Shown piece by piece: positions 1 through 6,694 of a DNA stretch of 32,222 nucleotides. A program made the position numbers and the translations under genes. Each line of letters begins with the position of its first letter. Position 1 is the stretch's first letter. The notes below the pieces were generated by a model, which was not told the DNA's origin, did no database searches, and worked only from the letters and a program-made list of their open reading frames with translations. Source of the stretch: Caryophanales bacterium UBA2253 (GTDB taxonomy: Bacteria > Bacillota_I > Bacilli_A > ML615J-28 > CAG-698); NCBI GenBank assembly GCA_002347755.1, contig DDXT01000074.1, positions 1 to 32,222 on the forward strand. Direction: 5' to 3'.

Positions 1-79
1 AGCATAACACTGCAAAACTCGGGTTATACCTTATTTCCAGGCTTATGAAAATAACTTTTATATATTTTCGCAGATTTGA

Positions 80-88
80 TGGTAAAAT
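80..88 (+). promoter_or_regulatory. Extended -10 promoter of the fRMsr gene
   Basis: TGG followed by TAAAAT at 83-88 is an extended -10 element. No good -35 is seen 16-18 bp upstream. It would give a leader of about 35 nt before the GGGGAGGAG ribosome binding site at 111-119. The same TGG-TAAAAT element recurs at the right end of the window with a perfect -35. Inference from consensus only. Confidence 0.4.
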
Positions 89-129
89 GATTGGAGTTTT
101 GTTATCATTATGGGGAGGAGACGTTAACA

Positions 130-585
130 ATGAACGAATCAAAAGAAAAAATGAATCAATATCTGGATGACCTGTTGGCGGGTGACCGCTTTGAAATGTC
201 CGTCCTGGCCAACGCTTCCGCGCTGATAAAGCAAATGACCGAGGATATAAACTGGGTCGGTTTTTACATTCTAAAAGAAGGAAAACTGTACCTGGGTCCG
301 TTCCAGGGAAAAGTCGCTTGCAATGTCATCGACGTCGGGAAAGGGGTTTGCGGCAGCAGCGCCAAGACCGGAAAAACGATCGTCGTTCCCGATGTGACCA
401 AATTTCCGGGACACATCGCCTGCGACGAAGCGTCGAAATCCGAGCTGGTGGTTCCAATCTTCGTGAACGATAAACTATACGGGGTCTTGGATCTTGACAG
501 CGCCAGCCTGAACAGATTCAAAGAAAAAGAGGTCAGACTGTTTGAGGAAGCCGCCCAAGTCGTTTCCAAGCACTTGAACAAATGA
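130..585 (+). CDS. msrC: Free methionine-R-sulfoxide reductase (GAF-domain fRMsr)
   Basis: A 151-residue single GAF-domain protein of the fRMsr family (E. coli YebR/MsrC, B. subtilis YtsP). These cytosolic enzymes reduce free methionine-R-sulfoxide with thioredoxin and protect against oxidative damage. The family signature is clear: LGPFQGKVAC, then GKGVCG, then FPGHIACD. The three redox cysteines are at 64, 74 and 98 of the protein counted from the chosen start. Length is normal for the family. The ATG at 130 is chosen because GGGGAGGAG lies 10 nt upstream and the family starts near here. An in-frame ATG at 91 has no ribosome binding site and lies at the -10 element. The gene appears monocistronic; no clear terminator is visible after the TGA. 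Confidence 0.93.
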   Translation: MNESKEKMNQYLDDLLAGDRFEMSVLANASALIKQMTEDINWVGFYILKEGKLYLGPFQGKVACNVIDVGKGVCGSSAKTGKTIVVPDVTKFPGHIACDEASKSELVVPIFVNDKLYGVLDLDSASLNRFKEKEVRLFEEAAQVVSKHLNK

Positions 586-713
586 TGAAAAAACGGGGAA
601 GTAATCTAAAAGAAATCTTTTGTGATTCTTATTGTCAGGCCGATCTGATTTGGAATGAATGAATTTAATGAAAGCTTAGAAAGATTCATAAAGGAATAGG
701 GAGGGAAAACAAT

Positions 714-1441
714 ATGTCTGAAAACATTAACCAGAATGACTGAATCAAAAAGGGTTCGGTCATCGCCTTGATTGCTGCCATTCTTTCAATCCCGCTGACG
801 CTCATCATCGCGATCGTAACCATCTTTAATTCGGAGACTTCTTTTCCTAATTTTTGGGAAGTCATCTTCATTATTTTGATCCCAATTTTTGCCATCGCTT
901 TTTCGATTTATGCGCTTAAAAAAAACGTGCTGGGATTCCGATTGCCACCATTTTGGTGGGGGCAGTCGCTTGTCTCGTCATTGTGGTCATGGCTTTGTTG
1001 CCAACGTTTATAAACAAAATCAAGGCTTACGCTGAGGGAAAAGTCGTGGATGTTGAACAGACCGTCAATTTTAATTTACCGGATTCGTTTTCTTCTTTCG
1101 ATTTTCAATTTGGCGACCGCTTTGGACCTGAAAGAGACAACATCGACGTAAAAATGGTCATTGAAGTGGTTTTTGACGATCCGGCGGAAATCAATGATTT
1201 CGAATCCCGGGTTCAGAGAAGCGCGCTTTGGGAAACGGGTTTTAACGAATTAGGATTTGCCATGGTCCCGCTGGAGGCCGAAGCGCTTTTGACAACCGGC
1301 TCCGATTTCATGGTTTATAACATCGAAACGGGAGAATATAACATTTTCCCCGCCAGCGGGAATACTTACGAATGCCTGTTTTTGGCTTATGACGATCTTC
1401 ATGAAACCTTGACGATTTACCGGTTCACCATCACGGTTTGA
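714..1441 (+). pseudogene. Broken gene for a small membrane protein of unknown function
   Basis: A strong ribosome binding site (GGGAGGG at 700-706) precedes the ATG at 714, but the frame hits TGA at 741-743 after nine codons (MSENINQND). The same frame then continues open as a plausible protein with two hydrophobic segments (IKKGSVIALIAAILSIPLTL and later FWEVIFIILIPIFAIAF). At an eight-A run (918-925) the coding signal moves to the -1 frame, which continues as GIPIATILVGAVACLVIVVM (a third hydrophobic segment) and a soluble C-terminal part of about 130 residues ending at TGA 1439-1441. Reading the TGA as TGG and adding one A would restore a protein of about 242 residues. The slip site reads A AAA AAC in the original frame, a classical -1 slippery heptamer, so programmed frameshifting cannot be excluded. 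Family not recognised. Decay or sequencing error are the simplest explanations. Confidence 0.6.
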
Positions 1442-1473
1442 TGAATATTAATGCGTTTTTTTAGGAGTATAAC

Positions 1474-1910
1474 ATGAAAGTAAAATTAGTGCCATTGACA
1501 AAAGCAACTGGGAAGCACGCGCTAAACTGAAAGTCACCGAAGAGCAGACTCATTTTGTTGCTTCGAACGCTTTTTCGGTTCTTCAATCTTTCTATGAAGC
1601 CAATTTGTATCCGACGGGAATTTACGCCGATGGGGTCATGGTGGGATTCGTCATGTATGGTTACGATCCCGATGATGACATTTGGGGAATGTGTCGGCTG
1701 ATGATTGATAACCGATTTCAGAAAAAGGGATATGGCCGATCCGCCTTGAGAATGCTTTTGGGAGTGATGAAAGAACGCCACGGACATATTTTGTTTTTCA
1801 CAAACGCAGTTCCTCAAAATGACATCGCCATCAAGATGTACGAGGACGAAGGCTTCAAAAAGACCGGAGAAATCGATGAGGGCAAAGTGGTTTTGGCCAT
1901 TGACTCATAA
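1474..1910 (+). pseudogene. Frameshifted GNAT acetyltransferase (BltD/spermidine acetyltransferase-like)
   Basis: AGGAG at 1463-1467 precedes an ATG at 1474 whose frame (MKVKLVPLTKATGKHALN) stops after 18 codons. From about 1506 the next frame reads NWEARAKLKVTEEQTHFVAS and continues to the TAA at 1908-1910. The join matches the N-terminus of BltD-like acetyltransferases if one base is added in the AAAA run at 1500-1503. The rest is a typical GNAT fold: acetyl-CoA binding motif around QKKGYGRSALRMLLGVM, then a C-terminal segment with NDIAIKMYEDEGFKKTGE. These enzymes acetylate polyamines or similar small amines with acetyl-CoA. The gene lies 32 bp after the previous broken gene and probably shared its transcript. 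Either both genes are decaying, or this stretch carries base-call errors. Confidence 0.65.
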
Positions 1911-1925
1911 AATTGCATAAAAAAG

Positions 1926-1957
1926 CCCTGTGGTTTTTGTCCACAGGGTGATTTTTT
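1926..1957. terminator. Bidirectional terminator between the GNAT remnant and rpsD
   Basis: The 8-bp stem CCCTGTGG (1926-1933) pairs with CCACAGGG (1941-1948) around a 7-nt loop. A run of six T follows on the + strand (1952-1957), and A-rich sequence precedes it, giving a T-run on the minus strand. It serves convergent transcription from the left genes and from rpsD. Confidence 0.85.
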
Positions 1958-2555
1958 ATCGGTTGTAAAATTCGACGATGAGGTTCTCGTGGATCTCCGG
2001 AAGGAATTCTCCTCGTTCCGGAACCCGAACATATTCCCCGGTCATGGTCGCTTCATCAAAAGTGACATATTCTTTTCGGGAAACGATGGCAGCCAATGCG
2101 TCAACGATGACTTTGAATTTTTGAGCGGATTCTTTGACGCCGATCTTTTGTCCCGGCTTGCAAATGTATGACGGGATGTCGACTTTCTTTCCGTCAACAA
2201 GAATGTGGCCGTGATTGACCAACTGACGGGCTTGCGCTCTGGTAGCGGCCAAACCCAAACGATAAACAAGGTTATCCAGTCTTGATTCCAAAAGAATCAG
2301 GAAGTTGTCGCCATGTTTTCCTTTCATTTTTCCGGCGAGTTCAAAAACTTTCCGGAATTGTCTTTCGTTCATTCCATACGTGTAACGAACTTTTTGTTTT
2401 TCCTGTAACTGAGTGCCGTATTCGGATAATTTCCCGCGGCGTTGTCCGTGTTGCCCAGGGGCATACGGGCGTTTTTGTAATTCCTGTCCGGTTTCCGAAA
2501 CCGAGTATTTCAGTCTACGGGAAATCTTCCAGGAAGGACCAGTGTAACGTGACAT
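1956..2555 (-). CDS. rpsD: 30S ribosomal protein S4
   Basis: A 199-residue bacterial ribosomal protein S4, a primary 16S rRNA-binding assembly protein of the small subunit. The N-terminal SRYTGPSWKISRRL and RPYAPGQHGQ motifs, the central KVRYTYGMNERQF and the S4 RNA-binding domain (about residues 90-150, with RLDNLVYRLGLAATRAQARQ and HGHILVDGKKVDIPS) are all present. It is the cysteine-poor form without an N-terminal zinc knuckle. The start ATG has AAGGAGG 8-9 nt upstream. It is a single-gene unit with its own promoter and a long structured leader, as in B. subtilis, where rpsD is separate and autoregulated. Confidence 0.97.
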   Translation of the reverse strand: MSRYTGPSWKISRRLKYSVSETGQELQKRPYAPGQHGQRRGKLSEYGTQLQEKQKVRYTYGMNERQFRKVFELAGKMKGKHGDNFLILLESRLDNLVYRLGLAATRAQARQLVNHGHILVDGKKVDIPSYICKPGQKIGVKESAQKFKVIVDALAAIVSRKEYVTFDEATMTGEYVRVPERGEFLPEIHENLIVEFYNR

Positions 2556-2720
2556 GTTTTTTTCCTCCTTACATGATTAGTATAGGACTTGAATCGAATG
2601 AAAGATCAGAACAAAATCGGTTTTCATCAAAGCAGCTGATTACTGGCCCCTCTTCAGGCATCGTCTGATTAATTCCATCATGTCAAGTGCTGCTATAACT
2701 GCACGGTGCGATGTCGCACT
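2556..2720 (-). promoter_or_regulatory. Structured rpsD mRNA leader, candidate S4 autoregulatory element
   Basis: The promoter lies about 170 bp upstream of the rpsD start, leaving a long leader. Near its 5' end is a hairpin, GTGCG-ACAT-CGCAC on the minus strand (2706-2719). Further in, AGCAGC can pair with GCTGCT about 60 nt downstream and enclose a multibranched region. S4 is known to repress its own mRNA in B. subtilis and in enterobacteria by binding leader structures. That this leader does so is an inference; I could not match it to a covariance model. Confidence 0.5.
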
Positions 2721-2726
2721 TTTGAT

Positions 2727-2754
2727 ATTATATCATTTTCCCATCAAAAGTCAA
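2727..2754 (-). promoter_or_regulatory. rpsD promoter
   Basis: On the minus strand, TTGACT (-35, 2749-2754), a 16-bp spacer and TATAAT (-10, 2727-2732) with an upstream TGA (extended -10). This is a strong sigma-A-type promoter, fitting a ribosomal protein gene. Confidence 0.8.
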
Positions 2755-2782
2755 GAAATATCCGCATAACAAACGGAAGAAA

Positions 2783-2813
2783 TCAAAAAGCCAGCCCAAG
2801 GCTTTGGCTGGCT
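2783..2813 (-). terminator. Terminator of the pgk-tpiA operon
   Basis: AGCCAGCC (2789-2796) and GGCTGGCT (2806-2813) form a perfect 8-bp stem with a 9-nt loop. On the minus strand it is followed by TTTTTGATTT. It starts seven bases beyond the tpiA stop. Confidence 0.85.
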
Positions 2814-2819
2814 CATGTT

Positions 2820-3590
2820 TCATTCAGCGGCTTTCGCAGCAGCGGCCACTTCCAAGAAAGTAAGGAAATCCTCGGCTTTCAGGCTGGCTCCGCCGATCAA
2901 AGCGCCGTCAATGTGCGGCATGCTCATCAATTCCTTGATGTTTCCGAGTTTGACGCTTCCGCCGTATTGAATGCGGAGGGCGTTGGCAACTTCCGGATTG
3001 AACAAAGAGGCAACTTGCTTGCGAATGTGCTTGCAAGCATCGTTGGCGATCTCGGAAGTAGCGGTTTTCCCGGTTCCGATCGCCCAAATCGGTTCATAAG
3101 CAATGATCAGTTTGCTGACCTGTTCGGGGCTTAAGCCCGCCAAATCCAGTTTCAGCTGACGGTTAAGAACGCGGTTGGTCAGTTTCTTTTCGCGTTGGGC
3201 CAAAGTTTCGCCGACGCAAAGAATCGGATGCAACTCTTTTTCAAAAGCTTTTTTTAGTTTCAGGTTGACGGTTTCATCGGTTTCGTTGAACATCGCCCGG
3301 CGCTCGCTGTGGCCGATGATGACGTATTCGACGCCGATGGCTTTGAGCATCGGGGCGGATACTTCGCCGGTGAAGGCTCCTTCATCCAAGAAATGCATGT
3401 TTTGAGCTCCCACTCTGACATTGTCTCCTTGTCTTTTGACCAGACATCTCAGAACGGTGAATTGGGCGCAGACGACGCTTTCGACTTTTTCGAGGCTCGG
3501 CGCCTTATCAGCAGCGGTATACATGAATTGCAAGGCTTCGTCGCGAACCTTGAACATTTTCCAGTTTCCAGCAATTACAGGTTTTCTCAT
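2820..3590 (-). CDS. tpiA: Triosephosphate isomerase
   Basis: A 256-residue TIM-barrel enzyme that interconverts dihydroxyacetone phosphate and glyceraldehyde 3-phosphate in cytosolic glycolysis. Catalytic residues are intact: N9/K11 in AGNWKM, H94 in IIGHSERR and E166 in AYEPIWAIGTGK. The phosphate-binding IQYGGSVK and DGALIGGASL segments are also present. The start is MRKPVIAGNWKMFK at 3590, with GAGGAG just upstream; longer in-frame starts would run back into pgk. It lies 14 bp downstream of pgk and is cotranscribed with it. The C-terminus has a short Ala-rich tail (AAAAKAAE). Confidence 0.97.
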   Translation of the reverse strand: MRKPVIAGNWKMFKVRDEALQFMYTAADKAPSLEKVESVVCAQFTVLRCLVKRQGDNVRVGAQNMHFLDEGAFTGEVSAPMLKAIGVEYVIIGHSERRAMFNETDETVNLKLKKAFEKELHPILCVGETLAQREKKLTNRVLNRQLKLDLAGLSPEQVSKLIIAYEPIWAIGTGKTATSEIANDACKHIRKQVASLFNPEVANALRIQYGGSVKLGNIKELMSMPHIDGALIGGASLKAEDFLTFLEVAAAAKAAE

Positions 3591-3604
3591 TGATCTCCTC
3601 GCTA

Positions 3605-4828
3605 TTATTTGCCGCAACCGCATGAGCAATGGCATTCGTCATCGTCAATCGCGGCTACTCCCGGCAGTTCTTTGCCTTCCAAGTATTCAAGGCTGGCCCC
3701 GCCGCCCGTCGATATGTGCGTGAACTTGTTTTCAAATCCGAATTTAATGGCGGCCGCGGCGCTGTCTCCGCCGCCGATGATGGTGGTCGCGTTAGGCAAC
3801 TCGGCCAGCATTTGGCAGATGGCTTTGGTTCCGTAGGCGAACTGAGGGAATTCGAACACTCCCGCCGGTCCGTTCCAAACCACGGTTTTGGCATCTTTGA
3901 GTTCTTTTTTGAACAAGGCGACGGTCTTTGGTCCGATGTCCAAACCCATTTTGTCAATCGGAGTCTTGTTGAAATCAACAACTTCGAATTTGGCGGTTTC
4001 GGAATATTCCAGACTTACGGCGTGATCGACCGGAAGGATGATCTTCCCTTTGGCTTTTTCGAGCAGCGATTTTGCGAAATCAACATAATCGTTTTCACAT
4101 TTGGACAATCCGACTTCATAGCCCATGGCTTTGAAGAAGGTATAGGCCATGGCCCCGGCGATCAATATCTTGTCGGCTTTCTTCAAAAGGTTCTCGATGA
4201 CCGAAATTTTATCGCTGACTTTGGCTCCCCCGAGAATGGCAACAAATGGCCGAACCGGGTTGTCAACGGCTTCGCCGATGAATTTGATTTCTTTTTCCAT
4301 CAGGAATCCTGCCACTACATCATTCATGTTGCTGGCGATCCCGACGTTCGAGGCATGGGCGCGGTGGGCGGTCCCGAAGGCGTCGTTGACAAAAATGTCG
4401 CCCAAAGAGGCCCAGTATTTTCCCAATTCCGGATTGTTCTTCGATTCGGCTTTCCCGTTCAGATCTTCAAAACGGGTATTTTCAAACATGACGATGTCGC
4501 GCGGTTTCATGTTTTTGATGACTTTTTCCAATTTCTCGCCACGGGTCTGATCAATGAACAATACTTTTTGTTTCAAAAGCTCGCTCAGACGTTGGGCGAC
4601 CGGAGCCAAAGAATTGGTCAGTTTGTCTTCTTCTTTTTCAACTCTTCCCAAATGGGAGAATAACACGATTTTGGCGTTTTGATCCAAAACATATTGGATC
4701 GTCGGCAAGGCCTGCACGATTCGGTTTTGGTCGGTGATCTGGCCGTTTTTCATCGGCACGTTGAAGTCAACGCGAATCAACACGGTCTTCCCGGTCAATT
4801 CAACATCGCGGATGGTTTTTTTGCTCAT
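3605..4828 (-). CDS. pgk: Phosphoglycerate kinase with a Cys-rich C-terminal tail
   Basis: A 407-residue two-domain glycolytic kinase that transfers phosphate from 1,3-bisphosphoglycerate to ADP. Signatures present: RVDFNVPM (about 19-26), the basic substrate site with SHLGR, MFENTRFEDLNGK, the nucleotide-domain motif VWNGPAGVFE, and GGGDSAAA followed by STGGGASLEYLEGKELPG. The body ends at GVAAI, where most bacterial enzymes stop within a few residues. Here an acidic stretch and then CHCSCGCGK (399-407) follow: four cysteines and a histidine in the last nine residues. First gene of the pgk-tpiA operon, with AGGAG upstream of the ATG. Confidence 0.97.
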   Translation of the reverse strand: MSKKTIRDVELTGKTVLIRVDFNVPMKNGQITDQNRIVQALPTIQYVLDQNAKIVLFSHLGRVEKEEDKLTNSLAPVAQRLSELLKQKVLFIDQTRGEKLEKVIKNMKPRDIVMFENTRFEDLNGKAESKNNPELGKYWASLGDIFVNDAFGTAHRAHASNVGIASNMNDVVAGFLMEKEIKFIGEAVDNPVRPFVAILGGAKVSDKISVIENLLKKADKILIAGAMAYTFFKAMGYEVGLSKCENDYVDFAKSLLEKAKGKIILPVDHAVSLEYSETAKFEVVDFNKTPIDKMGLDIGPKTVALFKKELKDAKTVVWNGPAGVFEFPQFAYGTKAICQMLAELPNATTIIGGGDSAAAAIKFGFENKFTHISTGGGASLEYLEGKELPGVAAIDDDECHCSCGCGK

Positions 4829-4873
4829 ATTTTCACTCCTATATTTCCTGATTCGGTTTGCTTTTCTTACTAC

Positions 4874-4901
4874 ATTATATCACGAAAAAATATTTTGTAT
4901 A
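4874..4901 (-). promoter_or_regulatory. pgk promoter
   Basis: TATAAT (4874-4879, minus strand) preceded by TGA gives an extended -10. A weak -35, TATACA (4896-4901), lies 16 bp upstream. It is 45 bp before the pgk ATG, at the very 3' end of the ComK-like gene. Confidence 0.6.
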
Positions 4902-4908
4902 TATGTTA

Positions 4909-5322
4909 TTAAAGATGTAAACGATTTATGAAATTACCGATTTCTAGGGCTTTTTCGTAAGCCGCTCGGACCGTTTTCGGCGGCTTTTCGACCCGAAGCG
5001 TTTTCCCGCCCCGAAATGATATGACCGTTGTTTCCCCGGTTCCCCGCACAAAAATCGTCTTTTCCCCGTTTATCCAATAAACCGCGTCCTCGGTCCGAAT
5101 CCTGAAAAAAATCATTCCGGGTCCCAGATAGACCGGCGCGTTATACCGGTATCCGAATTGTTTTTGAACGGCCATGGTCCGGCCTTGAAGCGTGGTTAGC
5201 CGCGAAAGACACAAACTTTCAAATATCTTCTTGATGCTTTTCGCATGGATGATCGTTTCATTTTCTTTGGTTTCAGCGGTCTTCCCGTTTTTTTCTTCAA
5301 AAAACAAAGTCTCTTGGTCCAT
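4909..5322 (-). CDS. ComK-like protein (possible competence transcription factor)
   Basis: A 137-residue soluble protein resembling the core of the ComK family: a TLQGRTMAVQKQFGYRYNAPVYL segment (broken here as TLQGRTMAVQ, then GYRYNAPVYL), an FFRIRTED...YWIN block, TTVISFRGGKTLRV, and a C-terminal helix with VRAAYEKA. In ComK proteins the matching parts are LEGR...GYKYKVPI, FFPT....W, V.FSNGK and the QVYRA helix. ComK is the master activator of DNA-uptake genes in Bacillus and Staphylococcus. The start at 5322 is preferred because AAAGGGG lies 9 nt upstream; an ATG at 5364 overlaps the predicted -10 hexamer, so it could not lie in the mRNA. The protein is shorter than B. subtilis ComK (192 residues), chiefly at the C-terminus. 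The assignment is by eye and moderately sure; other competence genes are not in the window. Confidence 0.55.
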   Translation of the reverse strand: MDQETLFFEEKNGKTAETKENETIIHAKSIKKIFESLCLSRLTTLQGRTMAVQKQFGYRYNAPVYLGPGMIFFRIRTEDAVYWINGEKTIFVRGTGETTVISFRGGKTLRVEKPPKTVRAAYEKALEIGNFINRLHL

Positions 5323-5362
5323 TTGTCTTTTCCCCTTTCGGCCCATACTGGTTTCAAAAACC

Positions 5363-5392
5363 ATTGTATCATCAAAGGTTCCTCTTTTTCAA
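5363..5392 (-). promoter_or_regulatory. Promoter of the ComK-like gene
   Basis: On the minus strand, TTGAAA (5387-5392), an 18-bp spacer and TACAAT (5363-5368) with an extended -10 TGA. The -10 overlaps the ATG at 5364-5362, which argues for the downstream start at 5322. Confidence 0.5.
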
Positions 5393-5405
5393 CCTGTTTG
5401 GTTTG

Positions 5406-5434
5406 AAAAAACCGCCGGATAATGCATCCGACGG
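5406..5434 (-). terminator. Terminator of the sugar-ABC ATPase gene
   Basis: On the minus strand CCGTCGGAT and ATCCGGCGG form a 9-bp stem (one G-T pair) around a GCATT loop (5412-5434), followed by TTTTTT. It lies 20 bp after the ATPase stop and separates that gene from the ComK-like gene. Confidence 0.88.
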
Positions 5435-5454
5435 TCATTTTATAAAAGCTTGGT

Positions 5455-6576
5455 TTAGTATTTCTTGATTCTTTGTTCGGTTTCCGGATCAAAGAAGTGG
5501 CATTTTTCCATGTATAAAGCCATTTCAATGTCATCGCCCATGTGAATGTCAACGCGGGCCGCTACTTTGGCGACCAAGGTCTGGCCGTTGACAACGGCAT
5601 TGATCAGCGTTTCCGCTCCGAGCAATTCCGCGACATCGACTTTCAGTTTCAGTTTGGAATCTTTCAGCTTTTCGATGGCTTCCATAGAATCGTGGATGTC
5701 TTCCGGACGAACTCCGAGAATGATCGGTTTCTCCAGGAATTTCTGATCTTTGAGCATTTGGAATTTGTCTTGAGGAATTTTGATTCGGGATACGCCCAAT
5801 TTATGATCGCCCATTTCGAAGAATCCGTCTTCGAAAACTTTTCCTTCCAGGAAGTTCATCGGAGGGGTTCCGATGAATCCGCCGACGAAGATGTTGTTCG
5901 GGTTGTCATAAATCTCTTTCGGGGTTCCGACTTGTTGAATGAATCCGTCTTTCATGACGACGATTCTGGTAGCCATGGTCATCGCTTCAATTTGGTCATG
6001 GGTTACATAAATGGTGGTGATTCCCAATCTTTCGGTCAGCTTGATGATCTCGGCTCTCATTTGAACCCGCAGTTTGGCGTCCAGATTGGACAACGGTTCA
6101 TCCATCAAAAACACTTTGGCGTCACGAACGATGGCCCGGCCCAAAGCGACACGCTGACGTTGTCCGCCGGACAAAGCCTTTGGACGGCGATCCAAATACG
6201 GTTTCAATCCGAGGATGTCGGCGGCGTTCTGAACGCGGCGGTCGATCTCATCCCGGGAGAATTTACGAAGTTTCAGTCCGAAGGCCATGTTATCGTAAAC
6301 GGTCATGTGCGGATACAACGCATAGCTTTGGAAAACCATGGCGATGTTGCGGTCTTTCGGAGCGACGTCATTGACGACTTCTTCGTCGATGCGCAATTCT
6401 CCGGAAGTGATGTCCTCAAGTCCGGCGACCATTCTCAGAGTGGTGGATTTCCCGCAACCCGAAGGTCCGACCAAGACGATGAATTCTTTGTCTTTGATCT
6501 GCAGGTTGAAGTCGGCGACGGCGTGAACGCTGCCGTCATAGACTTTGTTAAGGTTCTTCATTGTTACTGTTGCCAT
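5455..6576 (-). CDS. ugpC: Sugar ABC transporter ATP-binding protein (MsmX/UgpC/MalK family)
   Basis: A 373-residue cytosolic ATPase that powers carbohydrate importers. Walker A GPSGCGKST (37-45), Q-loop Q83, signature LSGGQRQR (135-142), Walker B VFLMDEP (D159, E160) and the switch histidine H193 (THD) are all intact. The C-terminal OB-type regulatory domain typical of the MalK/UgpC group follows (about 235-373, with ILGVRPEDI). No permease or binding-protein gene adjoins it. That matches multitask ATPases such as B. subtilis MsmX, which serve several sugar transporters encoded elsewhere. AAGGAG precedes the ATG. It has its own promoter, with a perfect palindrome at the -35, and sits downstream of a PucR-type regulator gene that ends in its own terminator. 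Confidence 0.95.
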   Translation of the reverse strand: MATVTMKNLNKVYDGSVHAVADFNLQIKDKEFIVLVGPSGCGKSTTLRMVAGLEDITSGELRIDEEVVNDVAPKDRNIAMVFQSYALYPHMTVYDNMAFGLKLRKFSRDEIDRRVQNAADILGLKPYLDRRPKALSGGQRQRVALGRAIVRDAKVFLMDEPLSNLDAKLRVQMRAEIIKLTERLGITTIYVTHDQIEAMTMATRIVVMKDGFIQQVGTPKEIYDNPNNIFVGGFIGTPPMNFLEGKVFEDGFFEMGDHKLGVSRIKIPQDKFQMLKDQKFLEKPIILGVRPEDIHDSMEAIEKLKDSKLKLKVDVAELLGAETLINAVVNGQTLVAKVAARVDIHMGDDIEMALYMEKCHFFDPETEQRIKKY

Positions 6577-6605
6577 AAAAAATCTCCTTTTTTAAAGTTA
6601 CTCCA

Positions 6606-6634
6606 ATTATACGATTCGCACCGGGAATTGACAA
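6606..6634 (-). promoter_or_regulatory. Promoter of the sugar-ABC ATPase gene
   Basis: On the minus strand, TTGTCA (6629-6634), a 17-bp spacer and TATAAT (6606-6611): 11 of 12 consensus bases. The -10 lies 29 bp before the ATG. Confidence 0.8.
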
Positions 6635-6649
6635 TGTGCAATTTGCACA
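6635..6649. promoter_or_regulatory. Candidate operator palindrome upstream of the ATPase promoter
   Basis: TGTGCAA-A-TTGCACA (minus strand) is a perfect 15-bp palindrome that directly abuts the -35 hexamer. Its place suits binding by an activator or a repressor. The adjacent PucR-type regulator is one candidate, a LacI or MarR type another. It does not look like a terminator: the stem is short and the real terminator lies beside it. Confidence 0.5.
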
Positions 6650-6671
6650 AAAAAACCGGCCGGAGCCGGTT
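6649..6671 (-). terminator. Terminator of the PucR-type regulator gene
   Basis: On the minus strand, AACCGGC-TCCG-GCCGGTT (6654-6671) is a perfect 7-bp GC-rich stem followed by a T-run. It lies 23 bp after the regulator's stop codon. Confidence 0.88.
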
Positions 6672-6694
6672 TGGTTGCTAATTGTCAGCGTGGT

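Noticed and set aside
741..743. TGA read as tryptophan (Mycoplasma code)
   Set aside because: Intact genes here use TGG for Trp and end with TGA (for example msrC, tpiA, mnmG and the thioesterase), so TGA is a stop.
3629..4663. 344-codon + strand ORF opposite pgk
   Set aside because: Antisense shadow of pgk, whose motifs are all intact; no ribosome binding site or recognisable protein.
5542..6681. 379-codon + strand ORF opposite the sugar-ABC ATPase
   Set aside because: Antisense shadow of a clearly conserved ATPase gene; no ribosome binding site or known motif.
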